From: Tetracentron sinense
Lineage: Eukaryota; Streptophyta; Magnoliopsida; Trochodendrales; Trochodendraceae
DNA length: 64,000 bases
Assembly (NCBI GenBank): GCA_015143295.1
Contig: CM026551.1
Coordinates: 45,744,034 to 45,808,033 of the forward strand
Direction: 5' to 3'
Part shown: positions 10,473 to 23,710 of the stretch, one piece after another
Position numbering within the stretch: the stretch's first letter is position 1
Layout: every line of letters begins with the position of its first letter
Position numbers and translations under genes: made by a program
Notes under the pieces: model-generated
Databases searched by the model: none
What the model was told of the DNA's origin: nothing
Seen by the model: only the letters and a program-made list of their open reading frames with translations

Positions 10473-12726
10473 AAGGTTGTTGAGAAGCAAGTTGCTGCGA
10501 AGCAATGGATGTGTGTGTTGGGTTGATCTAGAGATCCGATCTTCTTCGTACATGGCCTTTTTTATAGACTTCATTGGTAGTTTCAAACTTTCAGTAACTG
10601 TTCCCACCAATTTCATCCCTTTTATGTATTGACACCATCTGATCTTGCCATGTGTCTTGGAGAATAACTGCCCATTGATCAAAGCTCCATCTGTCCTTCT
10701 TTCTCTGTCACGTGAGAACTCCATTCACAGTTAAAATAATTGCCATTTCCAAACTGATTTATGCTTGTTGATTCTACCTTCCGCCAAAAGCTCCACGTCC
10801 AAAACTTGTCATTTTCGGATGATCGAAATCGCAGCCTCTAATGATTGCCATGTGTCTAGCGCCTCGGCTCTTTGGTGATGCTTTCATGTCTCCATGTTTA
10901 ACGGGCTTTGTTTCGGCCTTTGTTCCAACTTCAGGGACCGAAACTAGAAGGCCTGACCTGATCATAATGATAGGCCCACGCCTATTGCCCAACAGAATAA
11001 AAAGCCCATTATCTGGCCTGGATTTTTTTACCACAAGTACACATCATGTTCGTTCATCTGGGTGGTCTGATTTTGGTGTTACCATAAGGTAATCGAACCA
11101 CTTGACATAATTTATAAAGTTGATAAGCCCAATCTTAGAATCATTAATATCCATTGTTCTAAAAAAGTGAAGAAAGAAACAAAATAATAAGAAAACCAAC
11201 AAGAAGATGCAGACGTACAATGCATGCAAGACGATGTCCTCCAAATACCGCCAATACGAGAAGAACAATCACCTTAATCATGATGAACATTCACAAAGCT
11301 TCAGTGCTTCACACCAAACTTCCATATACTATTCTATCAATTTTCTGGAATGGATGGGAATTAAACACCATTATGGGCACAGAACACACAAACAACAATA
11401 AGGTTGTTACAAACAAAGAAAATTATGGTTCTAATGATGGAAGCCCTAGATTTCGATAAAAGAAATGAGAAGGAAACCCTAAATTAGGGTTCCAATTGTG
11501 AGCACCCTAATTTGTAATTACAGGGTTGGACTAAATGTGAAAACCCCAACTTTCTTAATTCAGCGCCCTAGAGATAACAACCCTAAATCTCACAAGACAT
11601 AAATTGGGAGAGAAAAAAGGAAAAACAAGTTGGCAACACTAGATATAGATTTTCTACACTGCAACATAACCATGGTAATAAAAATCACATAAACAGTTTC
11701 ATAACGAGTTTCAATAAAGGCTGAACCGATATTTAGAATAAAGGACTCGTTTATACTAAAAATGGCTGTTTCTACTAAAAAAAAATGTCCTTTAATAGGA
11801 CGATTTTTAATAGAAAAAGTAATTTTTTACTATAAACGACCATAAGTGGTGTTGCTTATAGTAAAAATGACTAGAAAAAACCAAAGGCTATTTCTTTCCG
11901 GACCGTAAAGGCCACTAAGCAATAGTTTCAGCAGGATCCGTTATGCATGCTGAAACCGTTATTTTAATCCTTGCGCGTAATAACTAAGGTTTCATAACCA
12001 CAAGAATTAAAGAGAGGAGGAAGACAAGAAGACGAGAATGGTGAGAGAGGGGACATGCGTACACGCATAATAACACATGGCCCTCTCCTCACTATTTATA
12101 TTCAATAGAAAAAATAGTCTTCAGTCTATTTACAGTAGTTCCATTAACAAAAAATAAAAAGGCTAAGCAACCCTTATTGAAACAAAGGAATGACAACATA
12201 AGTCCTTCAACAAGAGTCTTCCTGGAAAAAAACGTATTGGGGATGGTCAAAATTTGTAAAACTACCAATATGAGGGTGCATTCGTGGTCCTCAATCTGGA
12301 CCATCCAATTTTTTTTTCCATTGGACTAAGCACTGCCCAAACTTCATTTTGTTTAGACAATCCTAACGTCCAAATAAGAGCCTTCATTTGTGTAAGGTCC
12401 TGGTTGTCCAATTAAATTATCATTGAATTCAACAAGCAGTCGCGATTTTCTAATTAGACTCAAAACTGCAAATTTTGGTTCTTGGCCAATCCACAAGCTG
12501 GTCGAACATTTGGACATTCTAGATCAATCGCAATGAGGGGATTCTATAAAGGACTTGAGCTCACTGGATAGACACCCAATATTATTTTTCTTTTTCTAAA
12601 AATACTAATTATTTTATTCCTCTAGAACATCAAATGATCAAAGCCGTCTTGAAAAATCATGAAGATCTTAAAATTAACAAGGTCTGGAAAAGGAAACTGG
12701 TTAAGCATTGTCTTATGATATATCAC
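10473..12726. other. Intergenic or intronic sequence with LTR-like pieces
   Basis: No coding domain recognised. On the minus strand two promoter-like TATA boxes occur (TCTATAAAAAAGG near 10570-10558 and ATATAAATAG near 12102-12092), each in text resembling an LTR, but no paired ends or duplications were found. Positions 11700-11990 carry ACTAAAAATGGCTGTTTCTACT-like repeats in both orientations, as in decayed DNA transposon sub-termini. If the ALIS gene at 12727 continues leftward, all of this is its fourth intron. Confidence 0.4.
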
Positions 12727-15700
12727 CTTTAAGATAAGAGTACAATTTTTGGGAATTGAGTTATCTTTGATGTATGCCACCTTATTGCTTCTAAATACTT
12801 CCGGTATACATTCACTGTCATATCGTTCCACAATTTCCATGACCTGCAAATTCAAATTGTCCAATAAATTATACTCCTAGAGATTGACGCTCCATGTGAA
12901 AATAAGATGCCTTTAAAGAGGAGAAAAAAAGTCATACTTCAGCTCAGCTGAAGATATAAAAAAGAAATAAGTAGAGACATTACACTCCGTGAAGCATGAA
13001 GTGCAACAAGCCCAAAAGGAACAAAAATGGCACCCGTCAACAAGAACATAGTAATTACCTGTAAAGGAGACAGTATATCACAAAGTCTACAATGAAACGT
13101 AAAAAAGAATAGTTGATGGAAAGGTACCAACAATAGTTGGTGAAAAGTAAGATTAACTTCAATTGTGCAGCAGCTCACCCATGCTGGTGTCAGGACAGGT
13201 TTACAAGCTGGGAGACTCTGCTGGGTAAACTGATACAGAGCTGCAAAACCGCCATAGTAAGATTTTTTATGTACAATAGAATCAATAAAAATAAGTATTT
13301 GAAGTAACATGATGCAACATGGAATCTCAAATGTCAGAATGGGTTGATTATTGAGTTTGAGAATTGTGGCATGTAGATTTCCAAGGGCTGGAGCAATTTT
13401 TCTTCATGATGATGAGCTGTTAAACATAATGTTCGCTACACATCAAATCATTTAGAAGGCTGTTGCTTTTCTAATGTAGCAGAAGCTCCACAATCTGGGA
13501 ACCAAGTTTGAGTCTGACAAGCCAAAAAAAACAAACAAATCGGACAAAGGGGCAGAAGTGAGGCTGGTGAATAGTAAAGTGGGAGTCCGAATTAGGTTGA
13601 AGTATTTAATTGATTAAAAAGTTTGTTTTAACTGAATTAGGAGTTTCTATCCAAATTTCTTGTTGAATAAATCAAGTAGATTGGAATAGGAATAATTGTT
13701 TTAGGGAAGTCAAAAAAAAATTGAGTAATTATATGATTAGGAAAAAGTCTTAAATTAGAAGTTATTTTGGTCCGAATTAGAGTAGAAGTAGGAGTCTAGT
13801 ACAGGTCCCATGGACATGGAACTTTTTTCCGAAATTAAGAGATTTGTCATTTGTTTATTTTAAATCCAGAATATGTACAGCAGCTTCTCTGCCATATTTG
13901 CAGCAGTAATTCACTGAGTTTAGGTGCTGTCTTACACTGGGTTATTTGCTGCTTTTCGCCTTTTCCTTCTAGCCTAGTAAGAATAGTTCTTTAACCAAGA
14001 GTCCCTACCCTATTCTTCTTCTATGCTTCTGCTTCAAGTCTTCCCTGGTTATGATGGCTACAGATAAACAGATGCAAGGAAGAAAAGAAAGACAAGGAGA
14101 CAATTCCCGTGACAGTGATCCTGGAAATCAGTTTGGTAGCCTGCTGATTTCCATACGTTTCAAACTTTCAATAAGAGATCGGACAAACTTAAGAGCTACA
14201 AATGACTGTAGAGCTGTCTTATAACATGAGACAAATAGTGGTTCAAGAAGAAGATGTTCCCTCCCCACTGAAGTGCCACGTGGGAGAAACAAATGGACCC
14301 AGCCAGTTCTTCCACCCAAAGAAGATCACCAGCCAACGAAGATTCGAGAGAATATGACTTCGAAGAGATTTTAGATCCTCCCCGGCCACTACGAGATAGT
14401 GGAAATCAACATGAATGAGATAGAGATTTTGATTGGGACCACCGAATTAACGTAGACCAAAATTTAATTGCCGATTTCATATCAAACAACTGACTGGTTG
14501 CAGTAAGCATCTCTTTGACTGCATGAAAGTACCTAAGGATAAGACGGTCAAGTTAGTAGGGATCAAATTGAATGGAGGAGCTCTGAATGGTGGAACCAAC
14601 TTCAAAGTTTCTGGATTCATCAAATGGAAACAACCAATCTGCGAGTGATACAAGATGAAACAGCTACCTAGAGAGAGATTTGTTTGATTCAACTTCGACC
14701 CATTGTAATCAAAATGTCGCCTAGACTATGCCTAGGTCACCGCCTCACCTAGCCAAGGCCCCTATCGCCTAGAGCATAATTTAGCCAGGCACTCAATAAA
14801 TTGTATAATATTATATAATGTAAATAAAAAATTAAATTTTGGATGCCTAGGCATCGCCTCACCTAAAGAATCCCATATCACCTAGCCGTCGCCAGGACGC
14901 TTTGACTACACTGTTTTGACAAAGTCTTATTCCATTAATATCATAATTTCTGATTGTGTAATTGAAGTGTGAAGGATTGGAGGAGTCTTCCCTGCGCTCA
15001 CATAGCAACTTGATGGAGTCTGAAGCCCAGCTGGTGGAGCAATTTATTGGAGAATTGAATTTAGCTATCTAAGATCAGGTTACATTACAACAAATCTGGA
15101 TGTTGAATGATGCTACCAAATTAACAACCAGGTCAAAACGCAGCAAAATAGGACTTCTAGTCGCCTTCAGATGGCTGCCCACAACCAATCAGCAAGCACT
15201 CAGCATACACAACCTTTAGGACAAGAAACTGCTGGATGGGGTTCTAGGACAACTACAAACACTTCCTAGCCAATCAAGAGTATTTCAAGAACCCAAGCAG
15301 GGGGTGTAGACACCAACTATCTGCCCTTCTGAACAACCACATATCCCTACTGAATTCAAAACTGCTTTAAGTGTCTAGCAACAGACCCCTTATCTACTGC
15401 ATGCCCGTGATGGAGGTTCGTCAATGTGACCGTACCAGCTGATGATACCCAGTACACCCACGTGGAGGAGTCCCTGTTGATTGAAGAAAGACATGAGGAA
15501 GATGTTGGAGAAGAATCCGATGACATGACATATGATTCCAGTGGTAACCCTTCATATGACAGGTTATGTTTGCTCCCACTGCACAAGATAGCCCATGGAA
15601 TAATATTTTTCATACACAGGGCAATTTGCATGGATGAGTGTGTGATCTCTTTACGGATGGTGGCAGTGGTAAGAACATCATGTCAAATATATGTTGGAGA

Positions 15701-18700
15701 ATCTCCAATTGAAGATGGAGACGCTTATGTACTACCATCATAAGCTCCAATTGAGCACCTTGAATCCAAAATGTGCACCTCCTATGTCCTTTTCTAAGTT
15801 AAGACTGGTTAGCTTGGCAATTTCATTTATAACTTATAAGACATTCACAAAGATTATAGCCTCTCGGCTGGCTAAGCTCCTTCCTAAACTCATATTAGAA
15901 AAATGAGGCACTTTTTTCAAAGGCCGCAATATTGTCGACAGTATACCTATTGCCACAGGAATTGGACCAAGATATCAGAATAAGAAACTTGAGAGATAAA
16001 AAGAAAAAAAAAAGGCATTGCTAAATTGGACGTGGCTAAAGCATTTGATCATGTGGAAGTAAAAATTGTTCTTAAAAGTTCGAGAGAAGTACGGTTTTGA
16101 GTCAATTCCATATTTTTCTGCCCGAAAGATACCTCTTCAAGGGGAGAGTATCAGTGAAGAGATATATTTCCTTCCTATTCTTCTTTTATCTTTTCACAGT
16201 GATGGTAGGCAGGGGGAGTGTGAATCATCGGTTAAAGAATTGCAAGTGTACAAGAAAAGGCAGAAAGATCATCATGAGCCCCACCAAGAGACCTCTTCAG
16301 ATCCAGGTAATTCAAGTAAAATTGCCCCTTCTACTCCTGACATTGTTGATTCTGAAGTTCCTATTGTTCTTAGGAAAGGAACTAGATTGTGTACTCAGCA
16401 TCTTATTTCGAATGTTGTTTCCTATCATGCTTATCGCTCAATTGAATTGGGCTTTGTCTTTTGTGTATGTCCCTCGCAGTTTAGCAAATGCACTATCCCA
16501 ACCAGAATGGAAATAAGCTATGGAAGAAGAGATGGGTGCCCTTGAAAAAAATAGTACTTGGGATATGGTTAATCTACTAAGAGGAAAGAGGCCGGTTGGG
16601 TGTAGGTGGGTGTTTACAATTAAACACCACTCAGATGGCTCAGTTGAGAGGTACAAAGCTCGCTTGGTTGCAAAGGGATACACTCAAACTTACGGCATAG
16701 ATTATCAGGAGACATTTGCCCTAGTTGCAAAAATGAACTCAATAAGGGTATTGTCTCTTGGAGCCAATTAGGATTGGCCCTTGTTCCAGCTCGTTGTGAA
16801 AAATGCATTTCTGCACGGTGACTTGGAGAAAGAGGTGTACATGTTACCTCCTGATTTTAAATGTCTCACAGATGAAGACAAAGTGTGTAAGCTAAAGAAG
16901 GCATTGTATGAACTGAAGAGTCCCCCAGAGCATGATTTGAGCGGTTTAGCAATGCTATTGTGAAGAATGGTTACAAGCAAAGTTAAGCAAACCACACATT
17001 GTTCCTCAAGTGATCTCATCAGAAGTCGTCTTGGTTGTTTATGTGGATGGCATCGTGGAAACAAGTGATGATATGAATGAGCTTAAGTCACTAAAGAGCA
17101 AGTTAGCAAAGGAATTCAAAATCAAGGATCTCGGTCTTCTAAAGTACTTTCTTGAAATCGATGTTGCCAGGTCTAAGAAGGGAATCGTTGTTTCTCAACA
17201 CGAGTATGTTCTTGATCTACTCAATGAGACAGGTATGATGGGTTGTAAGCCTTGTGATACTCCCATTGATTCAAATCAAAAACTCAGTGAAGACATTGGG
17301 GAACATCTATTGGATGCTGGAAGATACCAATTACCAAAGGCTTGTTGACAGACTAATATGTCTATCTCTTACCAGGTCAGACATTGCTTATGTTGTCAGT
17401 GTGGTCAAAAAATTCATGCATGCACCAATCATTGGACATCTAGATACAGTGCATGGAACCCTCCATTACTTAAAGTCGTCTCCTAGGAAGGGTTTGTTGT
17501 ATACCTGTAATAGGAACTTAAGAGTTGAAGCATACACCGATGCAGATTGGGCTGGCACAATTTCCGATATTGCACTATGCTTGGAGGTAATCTTGTCACA
17601 TGGAAAAGTAAAAAAACAGAATGTAGTTGCAAGATCCAATGCAAAGGCAGAGTTTAGAGTAATGGCATACAGTGTGTGTGTGAACTGTTGTGGCTTCGAT
17701 TGCTCCTAAGTGAGATTGGACTTCCTACCAATGTTTTAAAATGCTAAGGCGTGAGGCGAGGCGTTCCACTTGACAAAGGCGTGCGGCGTAAGCCTCGAGG
17801 TGTAAGGCGTAAACCTCATGGGATTTGCGTTCTTAATAATTAAATAATTCTAAAATAAAAAAACAATTGAAATGCTCATTCACCATAAATGCATCATAAA
17901 TCACATCAAATGCATATCATCCTCATTCTCCATAATTTTTCATAACTTAACAGTATTGTATTTCTTTCGGTACTAAGTGAAAGTTTTGTTTTTCATGTTG
18001 CAGAATTTTGGCATGCTAGTGAAGAAAAGATTATGGATTTTGGACTATCAAATTCTTTCATAGCACAAACACTTGATTTAGATAAGGAAAAACAAATTTT
18101 CAGGAATCCCACAGTCCCACTTTTGTTAACGTACAGAAAGGGGAAAAAAAGAAAAAAGCAGCTTCTGGAGAACTCCATTAATCCTACGGTCCCACCAGAA
18201 CTCCATTAATCATACAGTCCCACCTCAAGAGAAAAAATTAGCTAAGGGACTGCAGGGCTTTACGAATAAAAAAAAAGATGCAAACAGAATTTCAGCTTAG
18301 TGCTGTAGGTCTTTACAATATTTTTCTTTAAAGAAGCTTCAGGAACTCTATTAATCCCACGAGCCCACTTCACTGTAAGCAGAATTTGAGGAAAACAAAA
18401 TTTACTCCTTCTTCCTCTTCTCCTCTGTCACGTTTCTTATTTTTTTTTTATATTAACGGCACTCTATTTGAAGATGTACCAGAGGATTGAAAAAAAAAAG
18501 GGGAGAGAGGGAGGGAGGGCAAAGGGGGTTGAAAATGTCCCAGATTTCTTCTTCTTCCTCTCTTTTTTCAGAACTTATGGTTAATACTAGAGAAAAGAAA
18601 AACGGTTGATCCCAAAGGAAAGAAAAAAAAAGGAGAGGGAGGGAGAGAGAGAGGAGGGGGGTTGATACGCACCAGATCTTGCTGCAGCTGCTTCCTGCTT

Positions 18701-21700
18701 TCTTCCTCTGTTCAGTTTTTTTTTAATAGCACTTGTGGTTGAAGATGTACCAAGCAATGAAAACAAAAGACAGGGAGAGGGAGAGAGGAGGGGGTTGAAG
18801 AAATACTGTTCTTCTTCCTCTTTCTTCTTCTTGGTAGAAGATGGTAGAACAGTAGAAGACATTCTCTGGTTTTTTTTTCCCCCTGGTATGAGAGGTGCTA
18901 GCCTAGGGACTTTAAGCGGAAAGAGAATAGAGGATTATTATTATTATTATTATAATTGTTAGGTAGCGTACGATACCTTTAGAAAGCCTTTAGAACGTGT
19001 ACACCTCTATGATGCATAAGCCTTTCATCACGCCCAGTGTCTAACGCGTACGCCCTAACATCAATTACGACTTTTCCCAACGCTTTAAGCGTTTTCAAAA
19101 CGCCTCTCCTTGAGGCGCACCTCAAGGTGTAAGCCCCTAGCGCTTTTAAAAACATTGCTTCCTACTAAAGGTCCTATGAGCTTATATTGTGATAATAAAG
19201 CCGCTATTAGTATTGCTCATTATCTTGTGCAACATGAACGAACTAAGCATATTGAGGTAGATCGTCATTTCATCAAGAAGAAGTTGAAGGCAGATTACAT
19301 TTGCACCCCGTTTATGAATTCTAAAGATCAATTGGTTGATGTGTTGACTAAAGGTCTTGGTGGTACTCAATTTTGAAATATTGTTGGCAGGTTGGGTATG
19401 AGTGATACCTACGCACCAACTTGAGGAGGAGTGTTGAATAAGGACTCATGGGCTTTATGTTTATGTTTTCTTTTTACTCTTATAAATTGTATTTCAGGTA
19501 TACTATTAGTATCTCTAATCTCTTATATACTAATAGTATACCATTTGTGGAGTATAAAAAATAAAGTATGGGTGAGAGATCATTAATCTCTCTCTAATTT
19601 TTCCCCCACTTCTTCTCTTTCTCTTCTCTTCTTCTTCTCTCAAACCCTAATCACTAAACCCTAGTTTCAAACCTTAATACTCATCTATTCTTATCCAACT
19701 GCATGTAGGTTGTTAAATCAATTGAATCGTAATAAGACCGATTCGATTAAAATTGTAAATCATAGAATTCATTTCGATTTTCCTAAAACTTGCTACGAAA
19801 TACAATTAGACAGCTTATTTTCATTGGCGTTCAGCCACACCTCAAGCACTGAGTATGGAGGATATTCTAAATTGAGGTTGGCATAGTTGGTGAGGTCTTT
19901 TGTTAGTCTGGATTAGTAGGACGGGGGCGGGGACCGGGGAGAATATCTGCAATCTTTGGTTTTTGTCTCTATTCTTGCTCTTCTTACTCTGTCAAATTTA
20001 GTTTCTTGTAAACTCTTCTATAGAACTCTAGAATACGATATTTGGATTTTATAGTATACTGTTTACCAATCAAAAAAGAAGAAATAAAAAAATGTAATAA
20101 ATTATAAATAATAAAATTATCAATTATCCACCTGATTTCATATATACATATATATATATAAACATTTTCAAGTGTTCTCTTCGTACATCCATAGGTACTC
20201 TTGAATGAAGTCCAGAATTTGATCATAACTCCCTAACATCTTTACAAAATCTAAATTTTGAATAATTTAAAGTGGACTCATCCCATTGTTGTTGGAATAA
20301 ACCATAAACCAATGCTCCCATTTAATATCTTGATTCCCAAAAAATTTCAACCCAAAATATAGTCCCTAACGAACAGGTAGAAGAAGGAAATTTTGGGGTT
20401 TTTGGACTTGCTTGAGTTAAAGTAGAGCAAGACCCAATCTTCACCAAGAGAGTTGTTTCTTGCACTAATTTGATTACTCTTTGATATAGAAGGTTTATGC
20501 ATGTCATGGAATCGAATTCCCCTAAGAGTATTGGAGGAGAAATTTTGACATCTTAATGTAGGGTTTTTGAGTAGGGAGAAAACCCAAAATCAACAAAGCT
20601 ATTCAAATTTGAGTTTATAAGAATTAGAAATGAGTTAGGTATGATAGAAGACCCTAACATAACATTTACCTTGCTGATGAATAACCAGAAATCAGGAGTT
20701 GTAAAGCCGCTGCCCAACACCCGATTAAGGCGCATAACTTGGGGATGGAGGACTTGATCCCATTAAAAATCCTTCCATCCCTCTCTTACCAAATGCCCAA
20801 GAGATGGCATAAGGCAGCATACCAATAGAACATTGCCGCTATTGGTAAAGGTACCATCTGGCTACTTAAGGAAAAACATCGCCTACCCATGCTTGACTCA
20901 AACGCAACCTCCGTGTACATCACAAAGAGGACCCAAAAAAGAAAGGTGAAGCTCATCTATTAGGAAAATGGTGATCCATAGTCAAGAGTTGTAGAAAATG
21001 CTCGGTAATTCCTTAATACCCTTGGCAATAGATTTCGAACTAGAATTAGATAGCCGAAGTATATTTCTAGGCTTTCACAGTTATGGTTCGTATATTCATA
21101 ATGATACCATGAGTGTTTTAGGGCAAAATGACCCACTCTGCAACCCAGACTCGAACACAATCTGTCCACTAATCATTTTGAACATCACGCAAACCAAGGA
21201 CAAGTTAACACAGATCAACACTGCCTCAAAAGTCAACTGCTCTAAAGTTTGCAACCTGCTCCAAAGAAGCGTCTTCAAATACCAAAGTGTCATCAGTGTA
21301 TTGTAGATGCATAATTGCTAGTCCCTTATGGCCCGCCTGAAAGGCTGAAACCACTCCACACAACCTAGTTCCTCTGCTTAGATCATCATCTTGTTAAAAG
21401 CCTCCGCTACCACTATGAACAAGAGGGGAGAGGGGAGAGGGGAGAGAGGAGAGAGCCTTGACGAAGTCCTCTCAAACTAGGGAAATAACCATGGGGAGAT
21501 TCATTGACCAACACCGAGAATGAGACCGAGACAATACAGGCTCTAATCCACCCTTTCAATCTTCCGGCAAATCCCTTCCTACGCAACATATAGTCCAAAA
21601 AACCTTAATTCTACATGATCATAGGACTTCTCAAGGTCAATCTGACAAAACAAACCCTTTTTCCTTCCCTAATTCTAGAATTGATGCATGCGTTAACCTA

Positions 21701-23669
21701 TCCAAACACCATCCACCAACTCTCTGCCACAACAAAAGTCCCTTGGTAAGCAACAATAACTTTCCCAACAACCTTCTTAAGCCTGCATGAGAGCACCGTT
21801 ACCACAATCTTATAAACACTACTAGAAACATGACTAATCGGCCTAAAGTCCAACTCTTCTGCATCACCCTTATTAGGAATTAGAGATATGAATGTTGAAT
21901 TCACTGCTCAGTCCATCTCCCCCTAAAATAAAACCCCATCAAAACCGTCATCAGATCCCTCTTAACCATGTCCCAACAAGCCTTATAAAATGCAATTGTA
22001 GAAACATCTGGGCGTGGAGCCTTATCCCCACCCAAGTCCCAAAGAAGAGATAGCTTGCAAAACCTCCTCCTCAAACTCCCTCTCTAGCCAACTAGCCTCG
22101 AGATTATGCAACTGAGAGAACTCCAAAATATCCAGCAATTGTCTGATTAGCCATCGAAAGAATAGTGTCTCATGAAAGGATACCACCTAATTTTAAATAT
22201 TTGTACGGACCGTGTGTACCGGCCTGATACGTACTAGAATTTGCACTATCTTGTACTATAGTACGGGAAATACATAGAAATCCAGGGTATCGTAAAGTAT
22301 CAATGTGTATCAGACCGATACTCACCGATATTATATTGATATTGTACTAATACTCTCAGCACAGTTATACAAGCTATTTTACCATTTGGATGTTTGTAAG
22401 CACCCCTAGAACATACTCTTTCAAAAATCTTTCTACTCTAATCAAATTTTAGGCCCTTTTTTTTCAATTTTAGTTCTTTAAATTATTGAAAATAGGTTGT
22501 AATCAAACCCAAAACGAATAGATCTATTGACTTCATGCGAAATCCTGAATCAAAAATAATTTTTTATGAGAAATCAATAATGTTTCTTACTTTTTTGAAG
22601 AACTCGAAAATCATAAAATCTTCAATATTTTAAAAAATACCTTCAATCTAGAATTCGATCCGGCATGTAGTTCACTGTGGTAATGAGCTAAATTAATGTA
22701 GTTTACTTTAGGGTTGTAAAGTCAATACTTTATCATGTATTTATTAAATGTAAGGTTTTCATCAATGTAGTCAAGGCGTCACCTAGGCTTTTTGGAGGGT
22801 CGGTCGCTTGGGCGGGTACTTAGTCCAGCGAGGAGTGTTGGGCGATCACCTGGGCATCACCTTGATGCCTAGACGTTTTGCGTTTGGGCATCACCTGGGC
22901 GTATACATACCAAATGTGTGTTTTTGCTCAGATCTAACACATAAGTTTAGATTACCAAAAGAAAACAAAAAAGTTAGATTTTGATTTACTTAATTAGTTT
23001 ACTTAATCATTAAGTCTCTTAATATAAATACTTTTTATTTTAGAACATTTTTTGAGGAGAAAGAGAGAACCCGAACAGTCGAACCCAAAGCCGAGAGGAT
23101 GAAAAAGAAAGGGAATGTACCTTTCTCTCTCTCTAGCCCTCTCTCTCTCTCTCTCACTTTCTGAGTTTTGCGTCTACCCCTCCCTCTTGTCATGGCGTCT
23201 ATGTCTCTTCCTCTCCCTTTTTCTTTCTTTTGTTCTCTCTCTCACCGAACAATCTTTTAATCTCTTTCTTTTGTTCTTTTGATTTTAGAAATGGCCCCAC
23301 TTTTAGAGAAGGTTTCACTGCTTGTGTGTGAAATTTCTCAAATTGTGTCTTCAAGGATGACCGGTTTCACAGTCGTATGGACCCGTAATTTCTCATTAGA
23401 TTGCGTCTTCAAAGATGGCGCGTTTCACAGCCATATAAACCTGTAACATTATGGACCATCAATTATAATATACTTTAATGTATTTTTTTTGTAGAATGTG
23501 AATGTGAAATTGTGGAGGATGATTGATATGTGAACTTTTGTTGATGGTAATCTTTTGTTTATAGTGTTAATCTCTTAATATCGTATATTTATCAAGTTTA
23601 AAATACTACCTCAAGTGTTATAAATTAGGTTTAAAACTTCAAGCTAATTATAATATGCATATATGTTAT

Positions 23670-23710
<41 letters not shown>

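Larger units (their letters stand above)
16086..19703 (+). mobile_element. Ty1/copia retrotransposon, 5'-truncated, with 3' LTR
   Basis: Starts in the linker before the RT ([20 protein letters not shown] near 16360-16430). The RT follows: [40 protein letters not shown], a damaged active site [14 protein letters not shown] at 17030 (the YVDD box reads YVDG), and [20 protein letters not shown]. RNase H follows: AYTDADWAG at 17530, then after a nested hAT element [12 protein letters not shown] and [16 protein letters not shown] polypurine tract (GAGGAGGAG near 19423) leads into the 3' LTR. Several frameshifts and stops make it inactive. Confidence 0.8.
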
